NCBI GenBank assembly: GCA_052400685.1
Contig: JBQTGJ010000006.1
Origin: CAZHHH01 sp052400685
GTDB taxonomy: Bacteria > Bacteroidota > Bacteroidia > Bacteroidales > Marinilabiliaceae
Strand: one strand, 5' to 3'
DNA: 64,000 bases
The notes beneath the pieces were generated by a model that saw only the letters and a program-made list of their open reading frames with translations, was not told where the DNA came from and made no database searches. The translations under genes were made by a program, and so were the position numbers. Below, one piece after another: positions 38,568 to 47,350 of the stretch. Position 1 is the stretch's first letter. Each line of letters opens with the position of its first letter.

Positions 38568-39338
38568 CTACTTCTGATTAAACTGGCGTAGTTTGATATT
38601 GGTAAGGACTTTTTTGGTATACAGCGGAAAATCACCATTCATCATCCATCCGTAATAACCAGGATCTTTTTCCAAAACGTCCGTCACTTTCACCCCTCTA
38701 TATTTTCCAAAATTAAAGACCTCCTCATCTTTATCGTTAAAAACAATTCGGCCTGCCAAATCTACATTGCGGTTAAAAGAAGAAAACTCGGAAAGGAAAG
38801 CCACATCATTCTTCAACTCTTCATAATGATCCAGTTGTGCTTTAAGCACTTCAAAGGTAGCACGAGTATCGGCTTCAGCACTGTGTGCATCTTTAAGTTC
38901 CTTACCACAATAAAATTTATAAGCAGCTTCGAGCGTTCTCTTTTCCATTTTATGAAAAATAGTCTGCACATCGATAAAATGTCGCTTTCGCATTTCAAAA
39001 TCCACATCAGCACGAATAAACTCTTCGGCAATAAGCGGGATATCAAATTTATTGGAATTATATCCACCAATATCACAACCTTCCATAAAACGAGCCAACT
39101 CTTTGGCGATAGTCTTAAAAACAGGTGCATCTTTCACATCTTCATCATAAATACCGTGAATAAGCGAAGAACTCCTGGGAATTGGCATTTCAGGATTAAC
39201 CCGATATGTTTTCACTTCTTCTGAGCCATTAATATGAACCTTCAAAATGGCAATTTCGACAATACGGTCAGTGGCAACATTTACTCCCGTTGTTTCAAGG
39301 TCAAAAAAAACAATGGGATTTTTGAGATTTAGCTGCAT
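38568..39338 (-). CDS. DEDDh 3'-5' exonuclease (DnaQ-like) with C-terminal DUF3820-like domain
   Basis: A 256-residue protein. Exonuclease motifs: IVFFDLETTGVN (ExoI, Asp and Glu), GYNSNKFDIPLIAEEF (ExoII), HSAEADTRATFEVL (ExoIII, His and Asp). The C-terminal 60 residues, VFNFGKYRGVKVTDVLEKDPGYYGWMMNGDF, match the small domain found at the end of ExoX-type exonucleases. It probably acts in DNA repair or nucleic-acid turnover rather than as replicative epsilon. Confidence 0.9.
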   Translation of the reverse strand: MQLNLKNPIVFFDLETTGVNVATDRIVEIAILKVHINGSEEVKTYRVNPEMPIPRSSSLIHGIYDEDVKDAPVFKTIAKELARFMEGCDIGGYNSNKFDIPLIAEEFIRADVDFEMRKRHFIDVQTIFHKMEKRTLEAAYKFYCGKELKDAHSAEADTRATFEVLKAQLDHYEELKNDVAFLSEFSSFNRNVDLAGRIVFNDKDEEVFNFGKYRGVKVTDVLEKDPGYYGWMMNGDFPLYTKKVLTNIKLRQFNQK

Positions 39339-39393
39339 AATTATTGAATTACTTTTTTTTCGAAAACCGATATATTACATATTTTAATCACTA

Positions 39394-39401
39394 CAAAGGT
39401 A
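39394..39401 (-). promoter_or_regulatory. Predicted -7 box of the exonuclease gene (TACCTTTG)
   Basis: Minus-strand TACCTTTG fits TAnnTTTG, about 55 bp before the ATG at 39338. Confidence 0.5.
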
Positions 39402-39602
39402 ATCAATCAACCGTTTCAAAACGAAGAAAGCAGAAACAATAACCAAACAAACGAAAGTTAAAGCAAGACTTTTAAAACAGTAAAAAAAGAGCTATTCTAC
39501 TATGCATCCGGAGTTTAAATTGTATATTTATTGTCATCAAAAACAGGAATGGAATGCAAACATATTACTAACAAGTATTTATAACACCACAAAGCTGTCA
39601 CT

Positions 39603-40157
39603 ATGAATATTCTAAAAATTTTTGTTCTGGTACTATTTGTTGCAGGAACAACAACGGTAAAGGCCTACAACAGAGCGCCATTAGATTCGTCGTCCTTTTC
39701 TTTTAGCAGTGACACTACTAAAAAGTGGCAAGATCTTTCGAATAAAGAGCAGAAAGAAATAATTGATGATTTTAAAAAAGCTAATTCAGCCCTTAAAAAA
39801 GCCAATAAAAGTATTGAAACAGCCTTAAAAAATAAGGACACCAAAAAGGCCCTTGATGACATTGAGGATGACCTAAACAGTCTGGTTGAAGATATTATAT
39901 CTGCATTAGACATCAACACAGACGAAATCAGAAAACAAATAAAAGATGCTGAGACAGAATTAAAACAAAATGTTGAAGCAACCAATTCCAAAGCTCTAAA
40001 AAAAGAGATGAATACCTTCAGTAAGGAATTAAATCTGCTGATTAAAAACTCAACAGAATCGGTTTCGAACCTTCTGCCTGTGGTAGCAGAAATACTCAAT
40101 GCGACAATGGATGACATTAAAATTAACATAACGTCGGACGAAACAACTAACGACTAA
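39603..40157 (+). CDS. Secreted Lys/Asp-rich coiled-coil protein, unknown function
   Basis: A 184-residue protein with a signal peptide (MNILKIFVLVLFVAGTTTVKA) and an almost wholly helical, charged body (KKANKSIETALKNKDTKKALDDIEDDLNSLVEDI) with heptad-like spacing. No domain is recognised. It ends 13 bp before the PAP2 gene, so the two are probably cotranscribed. Confidence 0.7.
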   Translation: MNILKIFVLVLFVAGTTTVKAYNRAPLDSSSFSFSSDTTKKWQDLSNKEQKEIIDDFKKANSALKKANKSIETALKNKDTKKALDDIEDDLNSLVEDIISALDINTDEIRKQIKDAETELKQNVEATNSKALKKEMNTFSKELNLLIKNSTESVSNLLPVVAEILNATMDDIKINITSDETTND

Positions 40158-40170
40158 AATACAATAACCT

Positions 40171-40845
40171 GTGGATGCTTTATTAAACCTCGACAAAGAA
40201 TTACTACTATTCCTGAACCACTGCCACACTCCACTGTGGGATCATTTTTTTTGGATATACTCCGGCATAATAGTCTGGATTCCCCTTTATGCCGCCATTA
40301 TATACATTATAGTTAAACAAGGAGGCATACGAAGTTTTTGGATCATTTTAGCTCTCATTCTAACCATTGTTTTGTGCGATCAAATTTCGAGTGCCTTTTT
40401 CAAGCCATTCTTTGAACGTTTCCGTCCCTCCCGCGATCCATCGCTCCGCGGACTAGTTCAACTGGTTGGAAACTACACGGGCGGAAAATATGGATTTATC
40501 TCCTCTCATGCCGCAAATTCCTTTGGTCTGGCAATGTTTATATCCTTATTGTTTAAACGAAAAGCACTCAGTCTTTTCATGTTTGGCTGGGCTGTTATCA
40601 ATGCCTATTCCCGCATCTACCTAGGGGTTCACTATCCGGGAGATATTATTGGAGGGATGTTAGTCGGAATATTGCTCGCCTGGCTCGTTTATAAGATATA
40701 CAGTCGTTTTACCTATCACTTCGTCTTTGCCAAAGGGAGCAACAGCATGACCCAAAATGCCCCGATTGGCATTATTCTAATAACCGGAATTCTTTCTATC
40801 ATAATGATACTATTATCGAGTATGCAATTAATTAAGATGTTGTAA
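40171..40845 (+). CDS. PAP2 family phosphatase (undecaprenyl-diphosphatase-like)
   Basis: A 224-residue inner-membrane protein with about six membrane segments. The three PAP2 motifs are present: KPFFERFRPSRDPSLRG (KxxxxxxRP), SSHAANSFG (PSGH variant) and SRIYLGVHYPGDI (SRxxxxxHxxxD). Such enzymes recycle undecaprenyl pyrophosphate (BcrC-type) or dephosphorylate lipids. The start is GTG at 40171, because no in-frame ATG precedes the first conserved segment. Confidence 0.88.
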   Translation: MDALLNLDKELLLFLNHCHTPLWDHFFWIYSGIIVWIPLYAAIIYIIVKQGGIRSFWIILALILTIVLCDQISSAFFKPFFERFRPSRDPSLRGLVQLVGNYTGGKYGFISSHAANSFGLAMFISLLFKRKALSLFMFGWAVINAYSRIYLGVHYPGDIIGGMLVGILLAWLVYKIYSRFTYHFVFAKGSNSMTQNAPIGIILITGILSIIMILLSSMQLIKML

Positions 40846-40867
40846 AAAAATAATCACCGTTATCTTT

Positions 40868-40975
40868 TTCGTTACGCGTACTCTCAAAATGGTCATTTAC
40901 GTCAGTAAACGCACATTTTGAAAGCTCTGCAAGCCAAGAATTTGAACTTTATAGCTCTAACGCCTGACTTTATGG
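40868..40975 (+). repeat. Palindromic intergenic element, copy 6
   Basis: CTCTCAAAATG (40881-40891) pairs with CATTTTGAAAG (40914-40924) with one mismatch. The inner TTTAC-GTCA-GTAAA hairpin is perfect. The right arm AAGAATTTGAACTTTATA and TTTATGGACAGAC match the full-length copies. The rest of the 40846-41252 gap is AT-rich. A TATCTTTA near 41212 may be the -7 box of the next gene. Confidence 0.7.
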
Positions 40976-41252
40976 ACAGACCCAACTGTAATTTGGTATT
41001 TTTTGCATACCGCATTAACAACAAAAAAATAAGTACCCCATCCGGGTAAAATTATTAAGTCACTTCAAGACTCGGTTGAATGACTCGCTATTATATACGC
41101 ACGGCTAAACACCAAAATTAATTAGCCATATATACAAATTCCATATATTAATATTTGTTAAACAAAGGCGATTTAGCGTTAAATAATTATTAAAAAGGGA
41201 GTTTAATGCCTATCTTTAAAACAGTCATTAACTTTTATAAAACCTTTCGATT

Positions 41253-41522
41253 ATGAGTACTACTATAACATTTAATCAGCTGAGGAAGATTAAAGACAGT
41301 CTTCCCAAGGGCGCAACACGTACCATTGCCGAAAATTTAAACCTCGACGTAGAAACTGTGCGAAATTATTTTGGAGGGGCCAACTACGATCGGGGAAAGA
41401 GTATAGGTATCCATTTGGAACAAGGCCCCGATGGTGGTATAGTTGAACTTGACGACACCACAATTTTGGAAATGGCTCAGGATATTTTATCAGGGAAAAA
41501 GCAAGTTAAAGAGTTTGCCTAA
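41253..41522 (+). CDS. Small putative DNA-binding protein conserved in Bacteroidota
   Basis: An 89-residue protein: TTITFNQLRKIKDSLPKGATRTIAENLNLDVETVRNYFGGANYDRGKS looks like a helix-turn-helix (LPKGATRTIAENL, then VETVRNYFGG as recognition helix). The C terminus is helical (TTILEMAQDILSGKK). It resembles small DNA-binding proteins annotated in many Bacteroidota. It is a single-gene unit with a strong terminator, consistent with high expression. Confidence 0.75.
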   Translation: MSTTITFNQLRKIKDSLPKGATRTIAENLNLDVETVRNYFGGANYDRGKSIGIHLEQGPDGGIVELDDTTILEMAQDILSGKKQVKEFA

Positions 41523-41560
41523 TAAACAATTAATCGTAATGGCATAATTAAAATAGGCAA

Positions 41561-41593
41561 AACGGGGAACTTTTTAGAGTTCCCCGTTTTTTT
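41561..41593 (+). terminator. Strong rho-independent terminator
   Basis: ACGGGGAACT and AGTTCCCCGT form a 10-bp perfect stem with a short TTTTAG-type loop, followed by TTTTTT. It is 39 bp after the stop at 41522. Confidence 0.93.
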
Positions 41594-41649
41594 ATGTTTC
41601 AATATTCTACATCATTAACTAGAGTCTGGTAACACAATTCTCCTTCTGC

Positions 41650-41715
41650 GACACGCTCTCAAAATGGACATTTACGTCAGTAATCTCGTGTTTTTAGAAC
41701 TACTGAATCATTTAA
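41650..41715 (+). repeat. Palindromic intergenic element, copy 7 (degenerate)
   Basis: CTTCTGCGACACGCTCTCAA, then AAAATGGACATTTACGTCAGTAA, matches copy 6 closely on the left. The right half of the outer stem (CGTGTTTTTAGAAC) has decayed. Confidence 0.5.
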
Positions 41716-41762
41716 TGACGTTACCGCTCAAACTTATGACTTCATAAACACATACACTAATT

Positions 41763-42007
41763 AGAGTCTGTCCATAAACTAAGTGTTTGAAATATAAAGT
41801 TCAAATTCAAGGCTTGCGAAGTCATAAAAATCAAGGGACTTACGAACGAAGTAAAGGCAGAAGCAAAGCTGTTATTGTGGATTTATCTCATAAATGCTTT
41901 GATTATGCTTTACAAGGAGGAAGAAGACGAAGTCAGTTTACTTTTCGTAAATGACTGTTTTTATGACAAGCGTAACGCAGAAGTTGACTTCATAGACAAA
42001 CACTAAT
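41763..42007 (-). repeat. Palindromic intergenic element, copy 8, reverse, interrupted by about 97 bp
   Basis: Reading the minus strand reproduces the full-length copies at 59848. The left arm from 42007 runs to 41937 (GTCATAAAAA stem and TTTACG). The right arm runs from about 41837 to 41763 (TTTTTATGACTTCGCAAGCC and TTTATGGACAGACTCT). Between them about 97 bp (41837-41935) have no counterpart in other copies. On the plus strand this piece has two overlapping open frames without a family match. It separates two convergent genes. Confidence 0.65.
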
Positions 42008-42014
42008 TAAAAAA

Positions 42015-42734
42015 CTATCTTTTTCGAACTGATCCACCACTCGACTGATTCATCTCCTTTATAAGTCCTTCACCACGAATATTAACAGAGCCACCAGAGC
42101 TGGCTCTGGCTTTAATTTCTCCATCTGCAAAAATATCGACAGAGCCACCAGAACTGGCTCCGGCTTCTGCATTAATTGCTTTAAAATCGTAAGCATTTAC
42201 ACTGGCACCGCTGCTCGCCTCGGCGTCGACAAAATCACCTCTGCCATTGACTCCAATATTAGCTCCGGAAGAAGCATCCAACTCCAAATGATTGCAAAAG
42301 AGCTCCAGATTAGTGGAGGCGCCTGAAGAACATTTAACATCAAGCATCGGGATCTCGAGAGCCTGCGCAGATTCAGCCCTTGAACCGGATGAAAGACTTA
42401 GTTTAGTGAGATTGGTAAACGTAACATACACTTTTACACCACCATATTTATTACCTGAAAATAGTCGTCGACCAGAAGATTTAATATACACAGCAAGCTC
42501 GCCGTCTTCAACCACAGTGGTAACATTATCAATAATATCATCACCGGCTTCAACGATGACCTCCTGCTGCATCCCGGATGATAGTATGACGGTTATACCT
42601 GTACTGACTTTCAACTCGCTAAATGGCTCTAGCGTTCGCGTTTGCTTAACGCCCCCCTCACCACCCGCATAAATACAGCTGGTAAAAACCATCGATAACA
42701 ATAAAAAAAACTGAGCAAAAAAAAGTCTTTTCAT
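42015..42734 (-). CDS. Head-GIN domain (DUF2807) lipoprotein
   Basis: A 239-residue protein with signal and lipobox FTSC (Cys20). It opens with KQTRTLEPFSELKVSTGITVILSSGMQQEVIVEAGDDIIDNVTTVVEDGELAVYI, the DUF2807 signature. The rest is a beta-helix-like ladder with repeated SSGA, SSGG motifs (SSGASTNLEL, SSGANIGVNG, SSGASVNAYD, SSGGSVDIFA, SSGGSVNIRG). It is the second member in this window and diverged in motif from the one at 19520. Function is unknown; it is probably at the outer membrane. Confidence 0.85.
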   Translation of the reverse strand: MKRLFFAQFFLLLSMVFTSCIYAGGEGGVKQTRTLEPFSELKVSTGITVILSSGMQQEVIVEAGDDIIDNVTTVVEDGELAVYIKSSGRRLFSGNKYGGVKVYVTFTNLTKLSLSSGSRAESAQALEIPMLDVKCSSGASTNLELFCNHLELDASSGANIGVNGRGDFVDAEASSGASVNAYDFKAINAEAGASSGGSVDIFADGEIKARASSGGSVNIRGEGLIKEMNQSSGGSVRKR

Positions 42735-43209
42735 GATAAATTAAAATTAGATTAATTGACTAGATCCGAAAAATCCAAAAGTCTAAAAAAGTGTCCTTAA
42801 AAGACTAAAAAATAAATAACCGTGGGTAAAATATGCAAAAGAATAGCAAAAAAACAGACAACCTTAAAAGGATTAAATTCGAACCATTAAAGCTCTATCT
42901 TTTCAGGGTTCCTATTTCTATTCCATTTCTTCCACCTGTTTTACCGGCGGTTACTCGAATTTCATCCATTCGGGATAATTAAACGACTTTTGGAAGCGGA
43001 AAATTTAAATATATGACCACTAAACTGTCCAAAAAGTTACAGCCAAAATCAAAATAATCCAATCTAATTTCTTAATAATTTCAAACCGACTCGTATCAAC
43101 TTCATGCAAAGACAAAGCCACATGGTATTCCAGAACTCAAAACTAACGCCAAACAAAAGGGAGCATTTTTATGCATATTTTAGGAAGCATAAAATAATTG
43201 TAAATACAT

Positions 43210-43515
43210 TGTGCAATGCGCATATTTGGATAAACTATCAAAACAGGGAAAACTCTGCATCACAAGGTTAAAACGCTTTTTAAAAGTACAACTACGGACA
43301 TTAAACGATATTTATACGTTAAAATCGCATGGCAAACTGGAATAATTGGGATTATTGGTGCTCGCGGAGTTGAAAAAACGACGATGATTTTACAACATAC
43401 CAAAGACAATTCAGATAGCTAAAAAGCGTTATCTGTTTTCGCAGACGGGTTGTCCTTTACCAAAAACAAACTTTATAATTTGGCAGATGATTCCTATAAA
43501 AAGGATGCCAGACGG
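43210..43515 (+). pseudogene. Decayed AAA ATPase fragment (AAA_14/DUF4143-like)
   Basis: In one frame from 43234 the sequence reads KVKTLFKSTTTDIKRYLYVKI, then IIGIIGARGVEKTTMILQHTKDN, a TAA at about 43420, and ALSVFADGLSFTKNKLYNLADDSYKKD in the same frame. This matches the N terminus of Bacteroidota AAA ATPases (GARGVGKTT Walker A, then a segment with LYDLADEFYK). The Walker A Gly is now Glu, there are internal stops, an upstream stop at 43231, and the rest of the gene is gone. The remainder of the 42735-43587 gap is AT-rich without a gene. Confidence 0.65.
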
Positions 43516-43587
43516 AAATACGCAGTCACAGTGCGTAACTTGTTGCAGACGCGACACAAGCTACACACCATAACGCAAAAAGACCTC

Positions 43588-45747
43588 TTATTCCACCAAA
43601 GTCATCTCGTCCAATAGATAGCCGGCACCAGCAAACTTATCAATAATAAATAAGGCATATCGGATATCCAACGAAATGTTACGACACTGGTTGGGGTTAA
43701 ACATCAGATCGCTCATTACGCCTTCCCATGCCCGATCAAAATTAACACCAATCAACTGCCCACTGGCATTGACAACGGGGCTGCCTGAATTTCCGCCCGT
43801 GGTATGATTAGTGGCTAAAAAACAAACCGGGACTGTCCCATCCTGCTCATAGCGACCGTAATCCTTAGTTCTATATAACTCCTTTAATCGTTCGGGGACT
43901 CTGTAATCATAAATATCCGGATTATCCTTCTCCATGATCCCTTCCAAAGTAGAAAAATAATTATAATAAACGGCATCGCGGGCCTCATAGCCCTTTACAT
44001 CACCATAGGCAATACGAAGCGTAAAATTGGCATCTGGATAGAAATGACGCTCCGGTTCATATGCCATCAAGGCTTGCATATAAATTTGGTTTAAGCTGTC
44101 GAGGCGATCATGATACAGACGGTAACCTACCATCACTTTGTCGTGATACATCTGGCTAATAGACTGATACAATTTGACTGCCGGATCCTTTTTCAACTTT
44201 TTCAATTTCTGAAGATTCATTAGATAATCCATCAGCTCCTCGTGATTGGTAAACACTGTTTTTTGGAATAGTTGATCAACAAATTTTTCAGTATCGCCTT
44301 TATACTTCTTGTCTATTTCGGTGTATACAGCAGGGTGAAAAACGATGGGAACCTCCGTGCGATAACTATTTAACAAGACAGGCGACAGCTTCTGATCAAC
44401 GGGCTGATAAAAATCCTTAAAATGGGAATCAGTCCGCTTCCTGAGGGCGGTGACCAACGACTGAACTTTGGCATCATCAACGCCATTTCGCTCAACCAAA
44501 TCAACCAAACCAGCATATAACCCTGCCAAAGCAACAGTCTCCATGCTATTTCTTCCGATCAGCTCCAAAAGATAGCTCCGCGCCAAACTATATTCGCCAT
44601 ATTTAGAATAAGTTGTTCGGTATTCATCAAGCAGATTACCCCATTTACGTTTACGAGTATCATCGGAAAGAACCCATTTTGTAAATTCAGCCTCCGATTG
44701 CTGTTTCCGGGTAACCGCATCTAATTTATTCAACCCTTTTATTTCACCCTTCCAACGTTTCCATGAATTGGATATGGAAGCCGCTTTTGCCGCATACTGA
44801 ATACGAATAGCAGGATCCGACTCCATATAATGCTTGATAATATTTAGCTTTTGAGTGCGTACATTAATCAATTTAGGATAAACGTCGTTGATGAGCATTT
44901 GAAGATGAAAAGAAGGCACATACTCAGCTGTGCTTCCCGGGTAACCAAACACCATCGTAAAATCGCCTTCATTCACGCCTTTTAAACTTATGGGAAAATG
45001 ATAAGCAGGCTTGAAAGGCACATTATCCGGTGCATAACCGGCAGGTTTATTGTCTTTACCGGCATATACCCTAAAAATTGAGAAATCGCCTGTATGGCGT
45101 GGCCACATCCAGTTATCGGTATCACCTCCAAATTTCCCGATAGCCGAAGGCGGTGCTCCAACCAAACGGACATCAGTAAACACCTCTTCAACAAACAAAT
45201 AATATTGATTACCTGCATAAAACTTCTCTACATGCGCAGAATAGCCATTATCTTTTAAAGCCTTATCGACTACGGACTTAATGTTTCGGGCAATAATTTC
45301 ATCTCTTTTAACCATGGGGAGTTCACTATTTACACCTTCCAACACCGCTTCGGTAACATCGTCCATCCGTTTAAGAAAAGTCACCGACAAATTCTCGTTG
45401 GGCAATTCTTCCTGACGTGACATAGCCCAAAAACCTTCAGTTAGATAATCGTGCGACACGCTACTGTGCTTTTGAATAGCAGAAAAACCGCAATGATGAT
45501 TGGTTATTAGCAACCCCTCTGGAGATATTATTTCGCCGGTGCATCCGCCGCCAAAAATAACAACGGCATCTTTCATGCTCGCGTGATTGATGCTGTAAAC
45601 GTCTTCAGCCGTTAGCTTAAAGCCCATTTGTTGCATATCACCAATGTTAAACTTATCCAGCAAAACAGGAAGCCACATTCCTTCCTTTGCCTGACCTGTC
45701 AGGGCCAATGAAATAAAAACAATGATTAAGATCGTCTTTCTTATCAT
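43588..45747 (-). CDS. S46 family dipeptidyl-peptidase (DPP7/DPP11-like)
   Basis: A 719-residue exported peptidase with a signal peptide (ALTGQAKEG). Triad: His in LLITNHHCGF, Asp in GKFGGDTDNWMWPRHTGDF, Ser in HTTGGNSGSPVVN. These enzymes release dipeptides from peptides in the periplasm of asaccharolytic or protein-using Bacteroidota. The specificity loop reads FDRAWEGVMSD; an Arg here is reported for acidic-residue-preferring DPP11, whereas DPP7 has Gly, so DPP11-like preference is inferred. It follows maf by 45 bp in a minus-strand cluster. Confidence 0.92.
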   Translation of the reverse strand: MIRKTILIIVFISLALTGQAKEGMWLPVLLDKFNIGDMQQMGFKLTAEDVYSINHASMKDAVVIFGGGCTGEIISPEGLLITNHHCGFSAIQKHSSVSHDYLTEGFWAMSRQEELPNENLSVTFLKRMDDVTEAVLEGVNSELPMVKRDEIIARNIKSVVDKALKDNGYSAHVEKFYAGNQYYLFVEEVFTDVRLVGAPPSAIGKFGGDTDNWMWPRHTGDFSIFRVYAGKDNKPAGYAPDNVPFKPAYHFPISLKGVNEGDFTMVFGYPGSTAEYVPSFHLQMLINDVYPKLINVRTQKLNIIKHYMESDPAIRIQYAAKAASISNSWKRWKGEIKGLNKLDAVTRKQQSEAEFTKWVLSDDTRKRKWGNLLDEYRTTYSKYGEYSLARSYLLELIGRNSMETVALAGLYAGLVDLVERNGVDDAKVQSLVTALRKRTDSHFKDFYQPVDQKLSPVLLNSYRTEVPIVFHPAVYTEIDKKYKGDTEKFVDQLFQKTVFTNHEELMDYLMNLQKLKKLKKDPAVKLYQSISQMYHDKVMVGYRLYHDRLDSLNQIYMQALMAYEPERHFYPDANFTLRIAYGDVKGYEARDAVYYNYFSTLEGIMEKDNPDIYDYRVPERLKELYRTKDYGRYEQDGTVPVCFLATNHTTGGNSGSPVVNASGQLIGVNFDRAWEGVMSDLMFNPNQCRNISLDIRYALFIIDKFAGAGYLLDEMTLVE

Positions 45748-45792
45748 AACTCAAACAATTTCAGAAAACATAAAACAAAAAATACTGATCGA

Positions 45793-46377
45793 TTAAAACT
45801 GCGTCAATTCATGAAACAATTTATCGACAGGGAGTCCCATTACATTAAAATAGGAGCCCTCGATTTTACGTATCCCCGTCAAACCGATCCACTCCTGTAT
45901 ACCATAACTGCCAGCCTTATCAAAAGGTTTAAAAGTGTCGACGTAATAAATAATGTCTGCTTCACTTAATTCGCGAAACCAAACCTTTGTAACATCGTTA
46001 AAAGACACTTCCTTATCAACCGATTTAATAACCACACCAGAAATAACCTCGTGCACCATACCGCTAAGTTTCGACAACATAACTATAGCCTCCTCTCTAT
46101 CGGCAGGTTTATTAATCACCTGTCCGTCTAAAACAACTATGGTATCAGAAGTAATGACCAACGTATCGGCCAATGACCAAAGATGTTCGTAGGCTTTCAT
46201 TTTATTGTGTGCCAACAACTCAGGCACATCTATAGCCGGCATTGCAACGGGAAAATCTTCGGGCAGATCCGGCATAACCTCTACATAAAATGGAACACCA
46301 GCCATTTTAAGTAACTCCTGCCGACGAGGCGATTGAGACGCTAAAACAACATTAAAGTGGCTTAAATTATCAAGCAT
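45793..46377 (-). CDS. maf: Maf-like nucleoside triphosphate pyrophosphatase
   Basis: A 194-residue protein with VVLASQSPRRQELLKMAG (Maf signature), VITSDTIVVLDGQVINKP and GSYGIQEWIG. Maf proteins hydrolyse non-canonical or modified dTTP/UTP and are linked to division control. It starts 17 bp after the prenyltransferase stop. Confidence 0.93.
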   Translation of the reverse strand: MLDNLSHFNVVLASQSPRRQELLKMAGVPFYVEVMPDLPEDFPVAMPAIDVPELLAHNKMKAYEHLWSLADTLVITSDTIVVLDGQVINKPADREEAIVMLSKLSGMVHEVISGVVIKSVDKEVSFNDVTKVWFRELSEADIIYYVDTFKPFDKAGSYGIQEWIGLTGIRKIEGSYFNVMGLPVDKLFHELTQF

Positions 46378-46394
46378 TTATCAGAATTAAAAAA

Positions 46395-47339
46395 TCAAAC
46401 AAAGAAAGATTGCGCCACAAAGATGAACAAAATACCAAACAACATAATAATTTTGCTCATTTGTGACATGCGATGAAACGATGATTTATTGGTCGCTTTA
46501 AGCACCCCAAAAGAAAGAATGAGATAAGGAATTGATAATAAAAATAAAAAATAAAACAATGCAATACGACTTTCGCGCAAAGTTGGCACCATAAAATAAA
46601 CACCCCACAAAACAGACAGTGATAGTATATTAATGGCCACCACAACCCAACCTGACATGCTAATGCCCATTTCAATAGGCAGCGTAGAACACCCCATGGC
46701 GCGGTCGCCTTCCAGATCCTCCATATCTTTAATGATTTCGCGTGCCATTGTGCTTATAAAAGCAAAAAAAGCAAAACCTGACGTCCAGAACCAGGCCATC
46801 GAGCAGGCCGGCGACTGAAGTATATCAGGACCGTGAACCTTTGCCAAAGCAGCAAACTCAACCGAAACGACAAAATAAGCAACCAATGCGGTTAAAAAAG
46901 AGATCGTTAAATTACCTACTAAAAGCTGTTTCTTTAAGGTAGTAGAATAGTACCACAATAAAGCAGGAATGATAATAAACATTAGCGCATAATTCTCCTT
47001 ACGTAATACATAAGCCAAATAAAGACCTGTAAACACACCAATTAGAGTAAAAACAACATGCCACAATAAAACGGTTCGGCGGGGAAACACTTCCCCTACC
47101 ACAATTTTATCCGGCCGGTTAATACGATCAATCTTTAAATCAAAGTAATCGTTAATTACATACCCGGAAGCCGCCAGCGACAAGGTGGTAATAACCAACA
47201 TAATAAATCGCCAGTTGGACAATACCGGATCAATATTATAATGATACAAAATGGGCAATAAGAGACCGTATCGCAGTAACACCTGCAAAAAAGCCACTAT
47301 CAGCAAATTTTTGAATCGAATTAATCGTAGAAATGCCAT
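46395..47339 (-). CDS. UbiA family prenyltransferase (geranylgeranylglycerol-phosphate transferase-like)
   Basis: About 314 residues from Met at 47339 (MAFLRLIRFKNLLIVAF); a start at 47375 would overlap the kdsC-like gene. Eight to nine membrane segments. The two Asp-rich motifs are NDYFDLKIDRINRPDKIVVGE and REIIKDMEDLEGDRAMGCSTLPI, as in UbiA. Bacteroidota members are often annotated as making heptaprenyl- or geranylgeranylglyceryl phosphate; the acceptor here is unproven. Confidence 0.88.
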   Translation of the reverse strand: MAFLRLIRFKNLLIVAFLQVLLRYGLLLPILYHYNIDPVLSNWRFIMLVITTLSLAASGYVINDYFDLKIDRINRPDKIVVGEVFPRRTVLLWHVVFTLIGVFTGLYLAYVLRKENYALMFIIIPALLWYYSTTLKKQLLVGNLTISFLTALVAYFVVSVEFAALAKVHGPDILQSPACSMAWFWTSGFAFFAFISTMAREIIKDMEDLEGDRAMGCSTLPIEMGISMSGWVVVAINILSLSVLWGVYFMVPTLRESRIALFYFLFLLSIPYLILSFGVLKATNKSSFHRMSQMSKIIMLFGILFIFVAQSFFV

Positions 47340-47350
47340 CAGAAAAATTT

